Shown here one piece after another: positions 35,018 to 45,900 of a DNA stretch of 64,000 nt (positions are counted from its first letter, which is position 1; each line of letters opens with the position of its first letter). Below the pieces are notes generated by a model. That model had not been told where the DNA came from. It did not search any database and worked only from the letters and a program-made list of their open reading frames with translations. Position numbers and translations under genes: made by a program. This stretch comes from Phoenix dactylifera (lineage: Eukaryota > Streptophyta > Magnoliopsida > Arecales > Arecaceae), in contig NC_052394.1 in assembly GCF_009389715.1 (NCBI RefSeq), positions 24,365,399-24,429,398 on the forward strand, given 5' to 3'.

Positions 35018-35415
35018 CTATATGACAGCCTCGCGAGACAGGAAGGCAGTAGGGAAGGAGGAGGAGGGTTTGGAGCGTTAAAACTGAAACTAGGCGGAGG
35101 GAAGGGAACGGATAGGAGGAGAAACAAAATCTTATCCTCTATCCTTCAACAAAAACGAGAGCGGAGGGACCGTCCGTCGTAGCGATGGATCGCATCCCGC
35201 GACCGAATGCGGGTTCGTGCCGGTGCGGGGTAGCTAATGTTGGCCCAGGTGGCTGCCGGCCCAATAAAATGACTAGATTATGGTCTGGTTGGAGGCCGAA
35301 GCCCATTCAATAGAACCATTAGGCCCTCTCCCCGCTTGCTATATCAAGGCCATGGCGCTGCTCTCAGGTCTTATCCTTCCTGTTTATCCCGTTCGTCCGC
35401 CACCAAATTAATTCC
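35018..35415. promoter_or_regulatory. Shared divergent promoter, EGY2 / PSRP4
   Basis: Only about 400 bp separate the two opposite ATGs. Site II-type words in minus orientation lie at 35242-35247 and 35258-35263 (GGCCCA), 35300-35305 (AGCCCA) and 35321-35326 (AGGCCC). Such elements are known in plant ribosomal-protein and housekeeping promoters. Bidirectional use is inferred from the geometry. Confidence 0.55.
35352..35411 (+). other. Possible uORF upstream of PSRP4
   Basis: ATGGCGCTGCTC here is repeated exactly at the true start (35416). This upstream frame encodes MALLSGLILPVYPVRPPPN and stops four bases before the main ATG. It would act as a uORF only if the transcript starts upstream of 35352, which the sequence cannot show. 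Confidence 0.4.
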
Positions 35416-36073
35416 ATGGCGCTGCTCGCTCTGGGACTGGCGGGTGCTCTTCCTGTAGCTTCCTCCTTCTATCGTGACCCGCGCTCCTCCCACCTCTCCT
35501 TCTCTCGCGCCGAAACGGTATCCCTCTCCGCGACGAATCTTTTCTCGGTTTCCGCGCCCGTCACTGCTCCTCGGGCGCTTCCTTCATTAGGTTAACAAAA
35601 TAAGCACTTCTTCTTCTTCTTCTTCTTCTTCTATTTCTTTCTTTCCTTTCTATTGGCCGGCAAATTGCATCTTTCGGGTTTGTGCCCTGGCTAAACCCCA
35701 TGTCTTCTTTCTGGTTCTGGTGTCAGTATACTGCGGCAGAGGGGATAAGAAGACGGCCAAAGGAAAGCGGTTCAACCATTCCTTCGGAAACGTGAGTGCC
35801 TCTCCAGATTCTCCCTTCTGACTCTTTATGTTTTTCTTTCTTTCTTTCTTTCTTTTTTGTGGCAATCGACTCCTCATCCTTTTCTCCTTTTGTGTTTTCT
35901 TGCGTCTTATTTTTGGCCATGTGATAAAAAATATCCATCAGGCACGGCCTCGTAACAAGAAGAAGGGAAGAGGCCCTCCGCGGGTTCCAGCGCCGCCTTC
36001 ACCTCCCAAGAAAGACCGTTTTGATGATGGAGAGGTCGTCAAGATCGAAATCGACGAGTCCCTCTTCTCCTAG
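35416..36073 (+). CDS. PSRP4: Plastid 30S ribosomal protein S31 / PSRP4 (bTHX type), chloroplastic
   Basis: A small basic subunit of the chloroplast 30S ribosome, homologous to bacterial THX. Three exons (35416-35590, 35727-35791 and 35942-36073) with consistent phases give 123 residues. Residues 1 to about 58 ([18 protein letters not shown]..., Ser/Ala/Arg-rich with few acidic residues) are a transit peptide. The mature start [20 protein letters not shown] and the following [13 protein letters not shown] are diagnostic of this family. The C-terminus [14 protein letters not shown] is the acidic plant extension. I chose the ATG at 35416 because the upstream ATG at 35352 runs into a stop. The gene looks intact and housekeeping in type. 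Confidence 0.93.
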
Positions 36074-38455
36074 CTACGTAGATGCGATGTACGAGCATGA
36101 TCCCCGTTCCGCTCTTTCTATTTAGGAGATGTAATCCCTTTCTGGAACTTTGACATTATGCTTGCTCTCTAACAATTTCACAGTTATGTATCCGTCTTTT
36201 TAAGTTGGCATTTTCACTCTTCCACTTGTCTCTTTTTATTCAGTATATGGGGATGTGATAAAATATCCTCTTTTTTTTTCCTTTCTTTTTATAATTATAA
36301 TTCCCAACCATTCTAGCTGTACATTGGTTGATGCCCTTTTCCCTTCTCTACGATTTTTGGCCAACAAAAAGCTAGTCTCTACGATAGCTTGAGACCTGTA
36401 ACATATGTCATCCTTATTGTATGCAAACAACATTTTAAATCATGGACGCAACTATCTATGCAGGTAGAGAAGAGGGAGGAGGAAAGGAAGAAGAGAAGAA
36501 GAAAAGGGAGAATTTAAAATCTTAAATTGATCTATTTGGAAATAGCCTCTTTGTTCAATAGACTAATTTAGTTATAAACCTTTTAGAGTATACATTGACA
36601 AATCTGATGAAAAATAATCTCCTTCTTTTCGATTTTACGGGGGTCATAAATAAAGTCCATGGTAGATTATGTGGTGCGAAATTTCTTTCTTGGCACTGGA
36701 TGCATCAACCTTCGAGATAGAGAAGTGCATATCCTATCCAAAAATTGTTGCGCCTAAGAAAATATTTTATGCATTTCATTCACAACCAGCAAGGTGCTAA
36801 CTTTTGCCTTTGGATCCAGACTCTTGTGATGACAAGATGTATGTCTCCTTGCTGAATAGAATCTGCAAATCACTCTCTGAGGGTGATTTTCCTGAGGATT
36901 TAAACGAAACATATTCTTCTTCTTCCTCTTCTTGGAATATGTTTGTGCGGTATGCATATCATGTATCAGTTAAATGAGGACATGGGTGACGGGTGAATGT
37001 TTATCTGGAAACAGTGAAGAAGTTTAGGAATAGATTCTTCTTAGGCTGTGTTTGTACAGCATGCCACTATTCTTCTTCTTCTTCTTTCAAATTGCTGATT
37101 ATTGGTCAAGCTCTTAAAGAGTACATTGCAGAGTTTCAGTACATGACGGAGTTTCTTTGGAATCACGGGCATATAGGGGATGTCTTAGCATTTCGGGGGG
37201 ATGTCTTAGCATTTTGGGGGGATAGCCGGGGGCAACTAGGGACAAGTCATTATCTTACCTGATAAAACCTTCATATCATTACTTCGCTTTTTTTTTTTAT
37301 CACCGATGTCGGTAAGACAAGTGGAACACTGGATTTTTTGAAAAAAGATTAGTTGGATTGCTGCCTTTCCCAGTAACCAGCCAGTTGGGACTCATGGGCC
37401 TCAACCACGTCTACCTCGGCCCTCTTTTTTTATTGCCCCCTTCAATTCTCCTTCTTGAGCACTATCGAAACTTTGTGAGTTCTTCCAGCACGAAAAAAGC
37501 AGTTCTTGAACTGGTAGGAACGGGCAGGTCAGTGGTCATCAGAAGTCTGTTGCATCATTCCTCTTCTTTTTTCGTCCTAGTGATCTATTTCTTCTTCAGC
37601 CTGACGGCATATGTTTTCTTCATCAAGTTATAGCAGTAGTTTTGCCTGCTAAAATCGATAAAAGCATCTGGAATGCCTCTTCATAGATCATTTGATATCG
37701 TAGCATTACAACTCCTGACATCCCTCTGCAGGATTTGTAGTGGCTCACAGTAACCAAACCCATAGATCTCTGGGGAAGTGATTTTGTTGATGGATTCCAA
37801 GATATAAATTATTCTTAGTCGCCGGTAAAGGCGTTTGGAAAGACATTCGGTCAGGATTGCAGATTCAGCAGCGCCGACGGATTTGTACCGGAGAGCAGCT
37901 TCACCATGGGGTGGTTGGATTCTACACACACACACACCCCCCAAAAAAAACAAAAAAACAAAAACAAAAAGCAATAAGGAAGCAGGCTGAAGCTGAAAAA
38001 ATATCATAATAGCAATTAGGAGCTTCACCAGGTTTTAGCACGCGGAGCTGCCATGGGTTTCGATTGCTGCTGAGGTGACCACGCTTCAAGCTTATAATCT
38101 GCGGGCAAACTGTTCTATTACCACTTTTAGGCAGCAGTTTCTATAAAGTTTTTCACTTAATGTGAAGTACCGTGATAGCATAAGTGGGAGAAGCTGCCTC
38201 CCTTTTGGACGGAAAGCCTGGTTTAAGATAGGCGCTCTCCCTAACCAGCCCGTTGTTTTCCCTCAGAATCGGCGTGAAAGCAGAAGCCGGCAACGCCATT
38301 TGCCGACTTTAGGATATAAAAGTCCTCATCATAAACGGCCACCGTTTATCGCCCCTCTTTGTTCCGTAGAGAGAGAGAGAGAGGGAGAGGGAGAGAGAGA
38401 GAGCGGCCTGTTCTCGGACCTGCGAGCGAGAGGAAGGAAGACGGAGCAATCCGAG
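36074..38455. other. Intergenic region between PSRP4 and the PH-domain gene
   Basis: No supportable gene. There is a small tandem duplication of GGGGATGTCTTAGCATTT(C/T) with a 21-bp period at about 37176-37223. The last 100 bases form the probable 5' untranslated region of the PH gene, including a GA microsatellite. Confidence 0.6.
38366..38403. repeat. (GA)n microsatellite in the PH gene leader
   Basis: GAGA repeats interrupted by GGGAGAGGG, ending about 50 bp before the ATG. GA-rich leaders can bind plant BBR/BPC GAGA-binding proteins; a role here is inference. Confidence 0.8.
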
Positions 38456-38914
38456 ATGGCGAGCCTGTGGAGGGCGGCGTTGGGGGGATCGCGTGGAGCG
38501 GAGGAGCTGGGCGGGGGCGTGGAGTTCTGGTCGAACCCTGAGCGGGCGGGATGGCTGACGAAGCAAGGGGAGTACATCAAGACGTGGCGGCGCCGGTGGT
38601 TCGTGCTGAAGCAAGGGAAGCTGTTCTGGTTCAAGGAACCGGGGGTGACCCGGGCGTCGGTCTCGCGGGGGGTGATCCCCGTGGCTTCCTGCCTCACCGT
38701 GAAGGGCGCCGAGGACGTGCTCAACCGGCAGTTCGCCTTCGAGCTATCGACCAGCCGCGAGACCATGTACTTCATCGCCGACTCCGAGAAGGAGAAGGAG
38801 GAGTGGATCAACTCCATCGGCCGCTCCATCGTCCAGCACTCCCGCTCCGTCACCGACTCCGAGGTCGTCGACTACGACAACACCCGCCACCACTCGTCCG
38901 TCGATCAGCGCTAG
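38456..38914 (+). CDS. PH1: Pleckstrin homology domain protein 1-like
   Basis: A single-exon gene of 152 residues, similar in size to the small plant PH1 proteins. Almost the whole protein is one PH domain (about residues 25-130). EFWSNPERAGWLTKQGEYIK forms the first strands, followed by the basic loop TWRRRWFVLKQGKLFWF. The C-terminal helix is EKEKEEWINSIGRSIVQHS with its invariant Trp. The basic first hairpin suits phosphoinositide head-group binding, so membrane recruitment is the likely role. The tail after residue 130 (SVTDSEVVDYDNTRHHSSVDQ) is typical of this plant subfamily. The ATG at 38456 is chosen because it starts the conserved MASLWRAALGG block; the open frame extends upstream without homology. 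The coding region is GC-rich compared with its surroundings. Confidence 0.93.
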   Translation: MASLWRAALGGSRGAEELGGGVEFWSNPERAGWLTKQGEYIKTWRRRWFVLKQGKLFWFKEPGVTRASVSRGVIPVASCLTVKGAEDVLNRQFAFELSTSRETMYFIADSEKEKEEWINSIGRSIVQHSRSVTDSEVVDYDNTRHHSSVDQR

Positions 38915-38952
38915 ATGGATGGATCCTCCTCCTCATGAATTGGCTGCGGTGC

Positions 38953-38980
38953 GTCTCTCTCTCTCTCTCTCTCTCTCACC
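38953..38980. repeat. (CT)n microsatellite in the PH gene 3' region
   Basis: A short CTCTCT run about 40 bp after the stop codon. It could pair in the transcript with the GA run of the leader. Confidence 0.75.
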
Positions 38981-39764
38981 CGTCGGATGCATCCTCCCGC
39001 AGCTATTGCGCAATCTAGGGTTTCTCCTCCTCTCTTTCTTTCTTGAGTGTGTTTTTCTTGATCGTGCTGTACGGACTGCTTGCTGTTATAATTGCGCTGT
39101 CTATCTGTACATCTCTAACTGCCGTCGTAATTTGACAGTGCTGGGAATCGATGTATAGGATCTGTTCTTGTTGCTGGGTCTCGATCCTTATAAACTATCG
39201 CATGCTGCATCTTCCTACTCTGCCTCCTTCTTGTTATGTATTCCTGTGATTCATGTGTGAGACAGTTGCTCCTTTGTTATACTATGTTCAATTCTTCTGA
39301 TTTTCTTGTTATTATTAGCAATTATTTATGTTGCAAGATCGTTGATGAGATGTGCGAACACCTCTGGCTCTTTCATTGAACTTCTGTGCAGTTTTTTTTT
39401 TTGATATATATAATTCTAGTTTTTTCTATCTATGGATGTTATCTTTTGGTTTCCAGATCAGTTCTTCTTGCAATATATAACTTGCTTGGTCAGAGAACTC
39501 TTGGCAACTGAATTTGTCATCCCATAGTTGCGATATTCTGTTCAAATTCAAAGCACGCAGGACATCCTTTTTACTGGTTTACAACTCAACTCAACTAAGC
39601 CTTAACCGAGAACTAGTTGGGCCGCCTAGTTTTTACCAGTTTATAGAGTCCTATTTTTTACTTGTCTTAATAATATTAGATTAGGGCTATCGTTTTTGAG
39701 AATCTTGTCTCACCTCTTCAATGTCCATTTTGCTGCACAAAAGGCATCGCATCAAGGTTCGCCA

Positions 39765-39925
39765 TTGGATCCCATACTGGTACTATTCTATTTCGGTATA
39801 CTAATATAAGGGTTGGTTCGGCCTACCAAGTGTTAGTACGCCCTCTGTAGCGCATAACGGTTCGGTACTGCTATGATTCGGTACGGTCGATACATACTAG
39901 TACCAACCAATATAGCAAATCTTGT
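39765..39925. repeat. Dispersed GTAC-rich repeat, copy B
   Basis: The segment contains TACTGGTACTA, GGTTCGGTACTGC, TTCGGTACGGTCGATAC and TAGTACCAACC. It shares vocabulary with copies at 8140-8290 and 49285-49815. Confidence 0.5.
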
Positions 39926-42900
39926 ATGGCATGCTCTTGCATTTATTGAGCTTATATATTGAGAATAATTCATTTGGTGATTTTTTTTTCCAAAATTACA
40001 ATGCAGAATCTATTTTTTATTTAATGTAACTTGCTTACTACGGCTGAAAATTTGTGTACTTGTGTCCTTTATATCCTGATATTATGGATTTCTTTGTTCC
40101 ATAGCACGCTTCTAACAGAATGTGAATTATTCAAATTTTCAAGTAGGTGAATTTCTTTATATGATATTATCTTCTATTGTTTTGGGCCAACATTGTTCCT
40201 GGAAGAGTTCTGAGTACTGGACCTAATAACTAATAATGCATATCTGATCCCAGCAAATTTCACCAGTATTTAATTCCTCTCTGTCCGCGTCGCCTGATTC
40301 CTTTCCAATACAAGAACCTTATCGTCTTCATATCTCATGGTTCCAAAGTTATTGATACACATAAAATGAGGTTTTGCTCTTTCTCCTTTGGGTGGATAGT
40401 CCAATGCCCCTGTTGGATTTTTCGCTACAATGGCACATCAAAGCTCTTCTGAAACTATACGTGTTTCAGAACAATACTACATATGAACCTCAAATATATA
40501 TGAAAGATCAGAGAACTGATTGTCGGCATATTAAGGAGAAGACCATGCTCTTTCAAGACCTGTCATTAATAGCATGCCATAGCACAAATCACGACATGAT
40601 ATCTTAATATTTCAACCAATGTCCTACAATATAGCCATGAGGTAATGTTGTTTTTCTTTTGATACTACATAATCAATCATCAGTTTATAATTCTGTTCAT
40701 CTACATTAACATCAGTTGAAGGTCCAAGGACAAAACTTTAGAAGTAGGCATGGTGTGACAGGTGAATTTCTAGACATGATGGCTTGTACTATAAGGGCCC
40801 TGGTCACTAAGCTTATATCACTTTAAAATTGCATTGGTGCAATATGTTAGATGTGATGAACTTGCTATCGATATTCATACAAGTGAAGATACCAATGTTG
40901 TTGGCATATATTGTTGATATAAAGTCTAGGGTAGATGTAGCTAGTATTCCAGAAGAAAGCTTTATAAAATGAGAGCCTGAACTTTAAAAAAACTGAAACA
41001 GAGTAATGGGATGTGATATTAATGGAAATGAAAATTGATAAAAGGAGACCATCAACATTGATGGCCAGGGGTTATTGCAATAAGATCATAATTCTTATTT
41101 TGCATGAATACATGAATGGAAAAAAAAAGTGAAGGCATATCTGCTAGAACTGGAGCCCAGTGGATTGAAAACTGATTCATGTACCTTTCTGAGAGATGGT
41201 TCAGTTGCTGGAGTTGCGAGTTCGAAAACCAGAGTTGTGAGTAGGCAATAGTCATTTCTCTCCCCTGTTTCAGCTTTTGCTGTCTTCTTATATCATTTCA
41301 GTCTTTTTCATAACGGTATACTAAAAAACTGGCAACCAATGAAGTGGAAGTTTCGTAGCGCTTTAATGAAGATCAGGGGAGCTTTGGGGGCAATATTTTT
41401 AGTACATCTTTTTAATTCTTTATTCCTATTTTATGGTAAATAATGTGCAAGAACAATCTTAGATATTCTTCTTGCTATGCCCATAGCATATTTCCTAGTG
41501 AGCAGAAAACAAACTTTTGAACCTCAGACGGCCAATTTCTAAAATTAGAATACTTCTCAAAACTGACTGCTGTAAAAATAAATTGGATCATGTAGTATTC
41601 TGTCTTGCTGTAAGTTGTGCTCAATATCACACATTTAAATTTCAAAGAGCCAAGGGATATGCTTTGGCAGCCTACAGCAACGCTGATACACACATCCCTT
41701 GTCGCATGTCTCTCATAATTTAGCAAATATAATGAAGCACTTCTCGACTTTGCTTCTTGCAATGTTGGTATCCTCGCATTTCTTGATTAATGTCATCATA
41801 ATCACAATCATCCTCAAGCTATGTGGGTTCTATAATCTATGTTATTTTTCAGGCAAAGCTATTTTAGCAGATAAATAGAATCTAAACAATCATTCAATTC
41901 TTCATTAGTTGGTCTCATGCCTGCTTACATTTCCAACAAGAAGATTTCATGACTATCAACATCTCCTTGTATTGACATAATGCCTCCTGTTCTATACTCT
42001 GCACGCAAAACACCACTTGTCAAACTTAAAAAAGAAATGGTAACTAATCCTTAAATTCATAAAGCATCAATTAGCTATATAGAGGACAAAAATTGCCTTA
42101 AGAGCTAGGGAACGTGGATATGAATATAGAATGTTCATCTATTCTGTGAGATAATCGATATTTTTTGGACTTGTTATCATTGTTGTTTCACTGGTTGATT
42201 TCATAAGAATTCTGGATTTTGTACATAGACTTCGTGAATGCCAAATGCTCATTTGTTTTGTGAGATCAGTGAAATTTGTTGGGAACTTGTTATAGTTGTT
42301 GTTTATATGGTTGATTCCGTCGTAGTTACAGATTTTATGTTTATTAAGCTTGATTATTATTATTATATAGCCTATCCAAATATAGGCTTGGCAGTGTTAC
42401 TTGGTTTGATTTTGAGACATTTGTTGAAGAACTTCTTCGTTGATTAGCAATTCGATTATCTTTTATCTGAGCTTTGCTCCAACGATCTTGATGTGTATCC
42501 AATTGGGGGAATACATCAAACCAGTCTCAAAATTAATTGTTTAAGCTACCGAAATTTTTTTCTTAATTATCATATGTGGAGACATAATTTGGTAAAACAA
42601 TCTCAATTTTTTCTCTTTTGATCTTTTTATATGATTTATTAGGTTACCAAGTCAATTTAATGTTTTCTGTCTGTCTTCTAGAGAAATTCGCAAAACTAAA
42701 GAAAGACCGACAGCCCTCGATACTGCATACCTCGAGCAACATATCTAATAAACTGCTTTATCATCCCTAATTTCGGGAAAACCCCACAGAGCTGGCCTTT
42801 TCCCGCAACTGTAACTGCAGGGCATTCATAGGCATTCCTTGATTTGGCATTTCATAGATATTGTGTCCTTGCTTTCACCTTGAAGAAGTTGTAAGGAGGC

Positions 42901-45900
42901 TGAATTGCTCACACTTGCATTACAGGAATTGGTGAAAGATTCTTCCACAGGTCACATAATTTCAAAATGATAGAACTATAATAATTAGCAGTACAGAGAA
43001 CACTGTATCAAACAAAGAGTGAAAATTGTAAAAGATCAAGTTTTTTTTTTTTCTGTAAGCTTACAAGGATTTTTTTTTTTCCAAGTTCCAGATATTAGGT
43101 TGCGAACATCTTGTATCATGTGTCATTTATCATCGACTCCTTCAAGAAGCCCCTCCCTCTGATAGCATGCATCTTCATGGCGACTTCTCTCATCGCCAGC
43201 CGTGCATTCGGTCGTGCTGCCGAGCAGCATAGATCGACAACAATCATGCCGAAAACTAAGCATTCCTCTGTTCTGCTGCTTTCCACCAGACTACATTTCT
43301 TTATTTCCTGTTAGTACTCGAGTCCTCGCAAGATCCATCGTCGGTTGGTCTCTTACCCCATGCACATTACCGGTAGAAGTATCGCCTTTTAGGGAAGCCT
43401 CACCCCGCCCATTCCGTTCTCTGCAGTTGATGGGGTTCGTTCTCGAACGGTGAAGCCAGAAACTTTTGCTGGTCCATCAAATGGGGGTAAAAAATAATTC
43501 ATGTTCTGTCTTCTTCTACCTGCGACATGGAGAACAGGTAAAAAGAATTCATTTATTGATTAAAAGATTATGTTTAGTTTTTATGTTCTAAATAGTGGTG
43601 GATTCGAGATCCGTTCAATCATTTGATGATAAGCACAATTATAAGTTAGTTGCTAAGTCCTAACGAGATGAAAGTGGATATAGAAAGATACACTGTTACT
43701 TGGAGGAACATAATTGACCCTTTGGTCCCAACAAAGCTGGTTTGAATTTGAGAGTGAGAATTCTCGACGTTGAGATATCTCGGGTAGGCCAAAATCACCC
43801 GCAAGGGGAGTGATCATCCAGAAGAAAGTTGCTTGGCTTCAATGTCGCGGTGAGCCAATGGTGCTTGGCACTCTGTGACCGAGACATCCATTGCGAGGAA
43901 GCCATGTCGATGCTTTTGTCCAGCCCTTGAAAAATGTTGAAAAGATGGTGCTCCCCTGGATCTAGATGTAACCAGTCCGTCCTCTAGACTCCCGTTAGGC
44001 AGGCGAGAAGTCGGTCGAGTCACTCCCAACGGAATCGATGCTCGAATAAGAAGTCGAGATCTTCTTGATATATTGGTAGTAAACATATCTCGAGGAAGTT
44101 GCGATGCCTGATGCGACTTGTTGGGACCTCGCACTGAGCCAGGAAGGTGTTGGAAGCTCGATGCGTTTGAAAGTTGAGGACCGTTACAGCGGCTATGGAT
44201 CCAAAGTTCCTCCATAGAAAAGATCGAAGCATCCTTCGCCGATCAAATTTCTCTAGGAAACAATTCATCAGTCTCTTTCCAAAAAAGAAGGGATGAGTGG
44301 GGGGAGTCTTTCTGGACCTTCTCAATTGGGTCAGTAATTTCGGCTACCTGGCTGCTTGTCGTTGTCTTACAAGTCGAAGCAGGGCATTCTGGCAGCCGTA
44401 ATTCAAGGACGCCTCCACAAAACTGGGTATCTGCTCCTACTGATAGCCCCGACGCTTCCAAACACCTCTTCTTTTGGAAATATACCTTCCAAGTTGTTCA
44501 AAGATTCAATTGCCGCAAAGAATGTAAGCTCCCTAGCTATTCTGGGCTCCATCTTGATATATTATTTCTTGAAAGATCAAGATGCCGGATACGTTTTAAC
44601 TTCAGCTTCCATGCTCTCACAATCACCCATTGCTAGACGAACTTCACAGTCTACATGTAGCTTTGTAAAACTTAATAAAATTTACCTTCCACTTAATAAT
44701 ATTTTTAATTTTATAATCACAAATTTAATTATCGAATTCATATCTATACTTCTAACATTTAATTTGTATCAATAATATAAATTTTTATATCCAAGTGGCA
44801 TCCATATCCATATTAACCAAATAAAACAAATATATCCACACAAGCACACACCAATATCAAATTCTTATCCAATCCAATTTCAGCCCTAACCTAATACATA
44901 ATGGTGCCATTTTGTGTAACAAGTTTGGCTTGGTCATCAACCATGCTAAATTTGTGTTCACGGTAGCCTGCTTTTGAATTATCCGTTATCTGACGGGAAT
45001 CATGTAGCTGTTGTTCTGCAAAATTTGACTGGAAAAAAACACATATCAGGCTGTTGTTTATATGCAGTGACTTGTCGCTAGGGGACATGACATAATTTGC
45101 AAGCTAGATATTCCATCAGTGCAAACCCTAAGACACCACACCTGGATGCAAATCCCAGCACACAAATAACCAAACAAACATTATCTCTAGTACAAAAAAA
45201 AGAAATCGTCATTGACTGACATCATCTCTAGATTACAGAAGTCACTTTCAGGCTCAACATCAAGCCATAAAGAGCTTTACACAACATAGTTGTTAAATCT
45301 CTATTTGAGAATTAGAAATTAGGTTAGCTCTCTCATGGTTAATCTGTGCAGGAATTTCCATACATCGCTATGTGCATCCCTAACTGAGTATGCTTCCAGA
45401 TAAACTGTGCTGCAGATTGTTTGGCCACTCAAGAAAACAAACTCTGAAATTAAACTCCCAAGGAAGAGTTTCCTGTTGAATTTAGAATGCTTTGATCAGA
45501 AGGTGAGATGCTTGAGCTATGATAGTTGGACAAACATAAATCGACCATGGGCCTTCAAACCACTCAAAAGAGAAGTCCCAACGCTGTAATTCTAGTCTGC
45601 TAGTTAGTAGATTGAATTTCCATATTTATCATATTGAGAATATGGTAGGTTCTGTCACCCCTGCATTATTTCTTCCTTGGAGAACTACTGGGAAGAGCTG
45701 GTGGCAACCTGAACAAAAGAGATCAACTGTTGCACTAGAAAGCAGAATAGATACAATTGAATAGTTATCATTGGCAAACTAAAACAAGAAAACATCTCTC
45801 TTACAAGTTAAAATTCAGGTTTGCAGCAACTAGACCAAAGATCTAAAGAGTGGTGAAAGAACAATCAATGAAAATGTCATCAGCAACTTAGCTATCATCA

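Noticed and set aside
38162-38455. 98-codon in-frame upstream extension of the PH protein
   Set aside because: It has no PH-family similarity, contains the GA microsatellite, and the conserved N-terminus begins at the ATG at 38456.
43814-44461. Minus-strand frames suggesting a retroelement gag
   Set aside because: The composition is suggestive, but there is no CCHC knuckle, protease or reverse-transcriptase motif; not enough to annotate as a gene.
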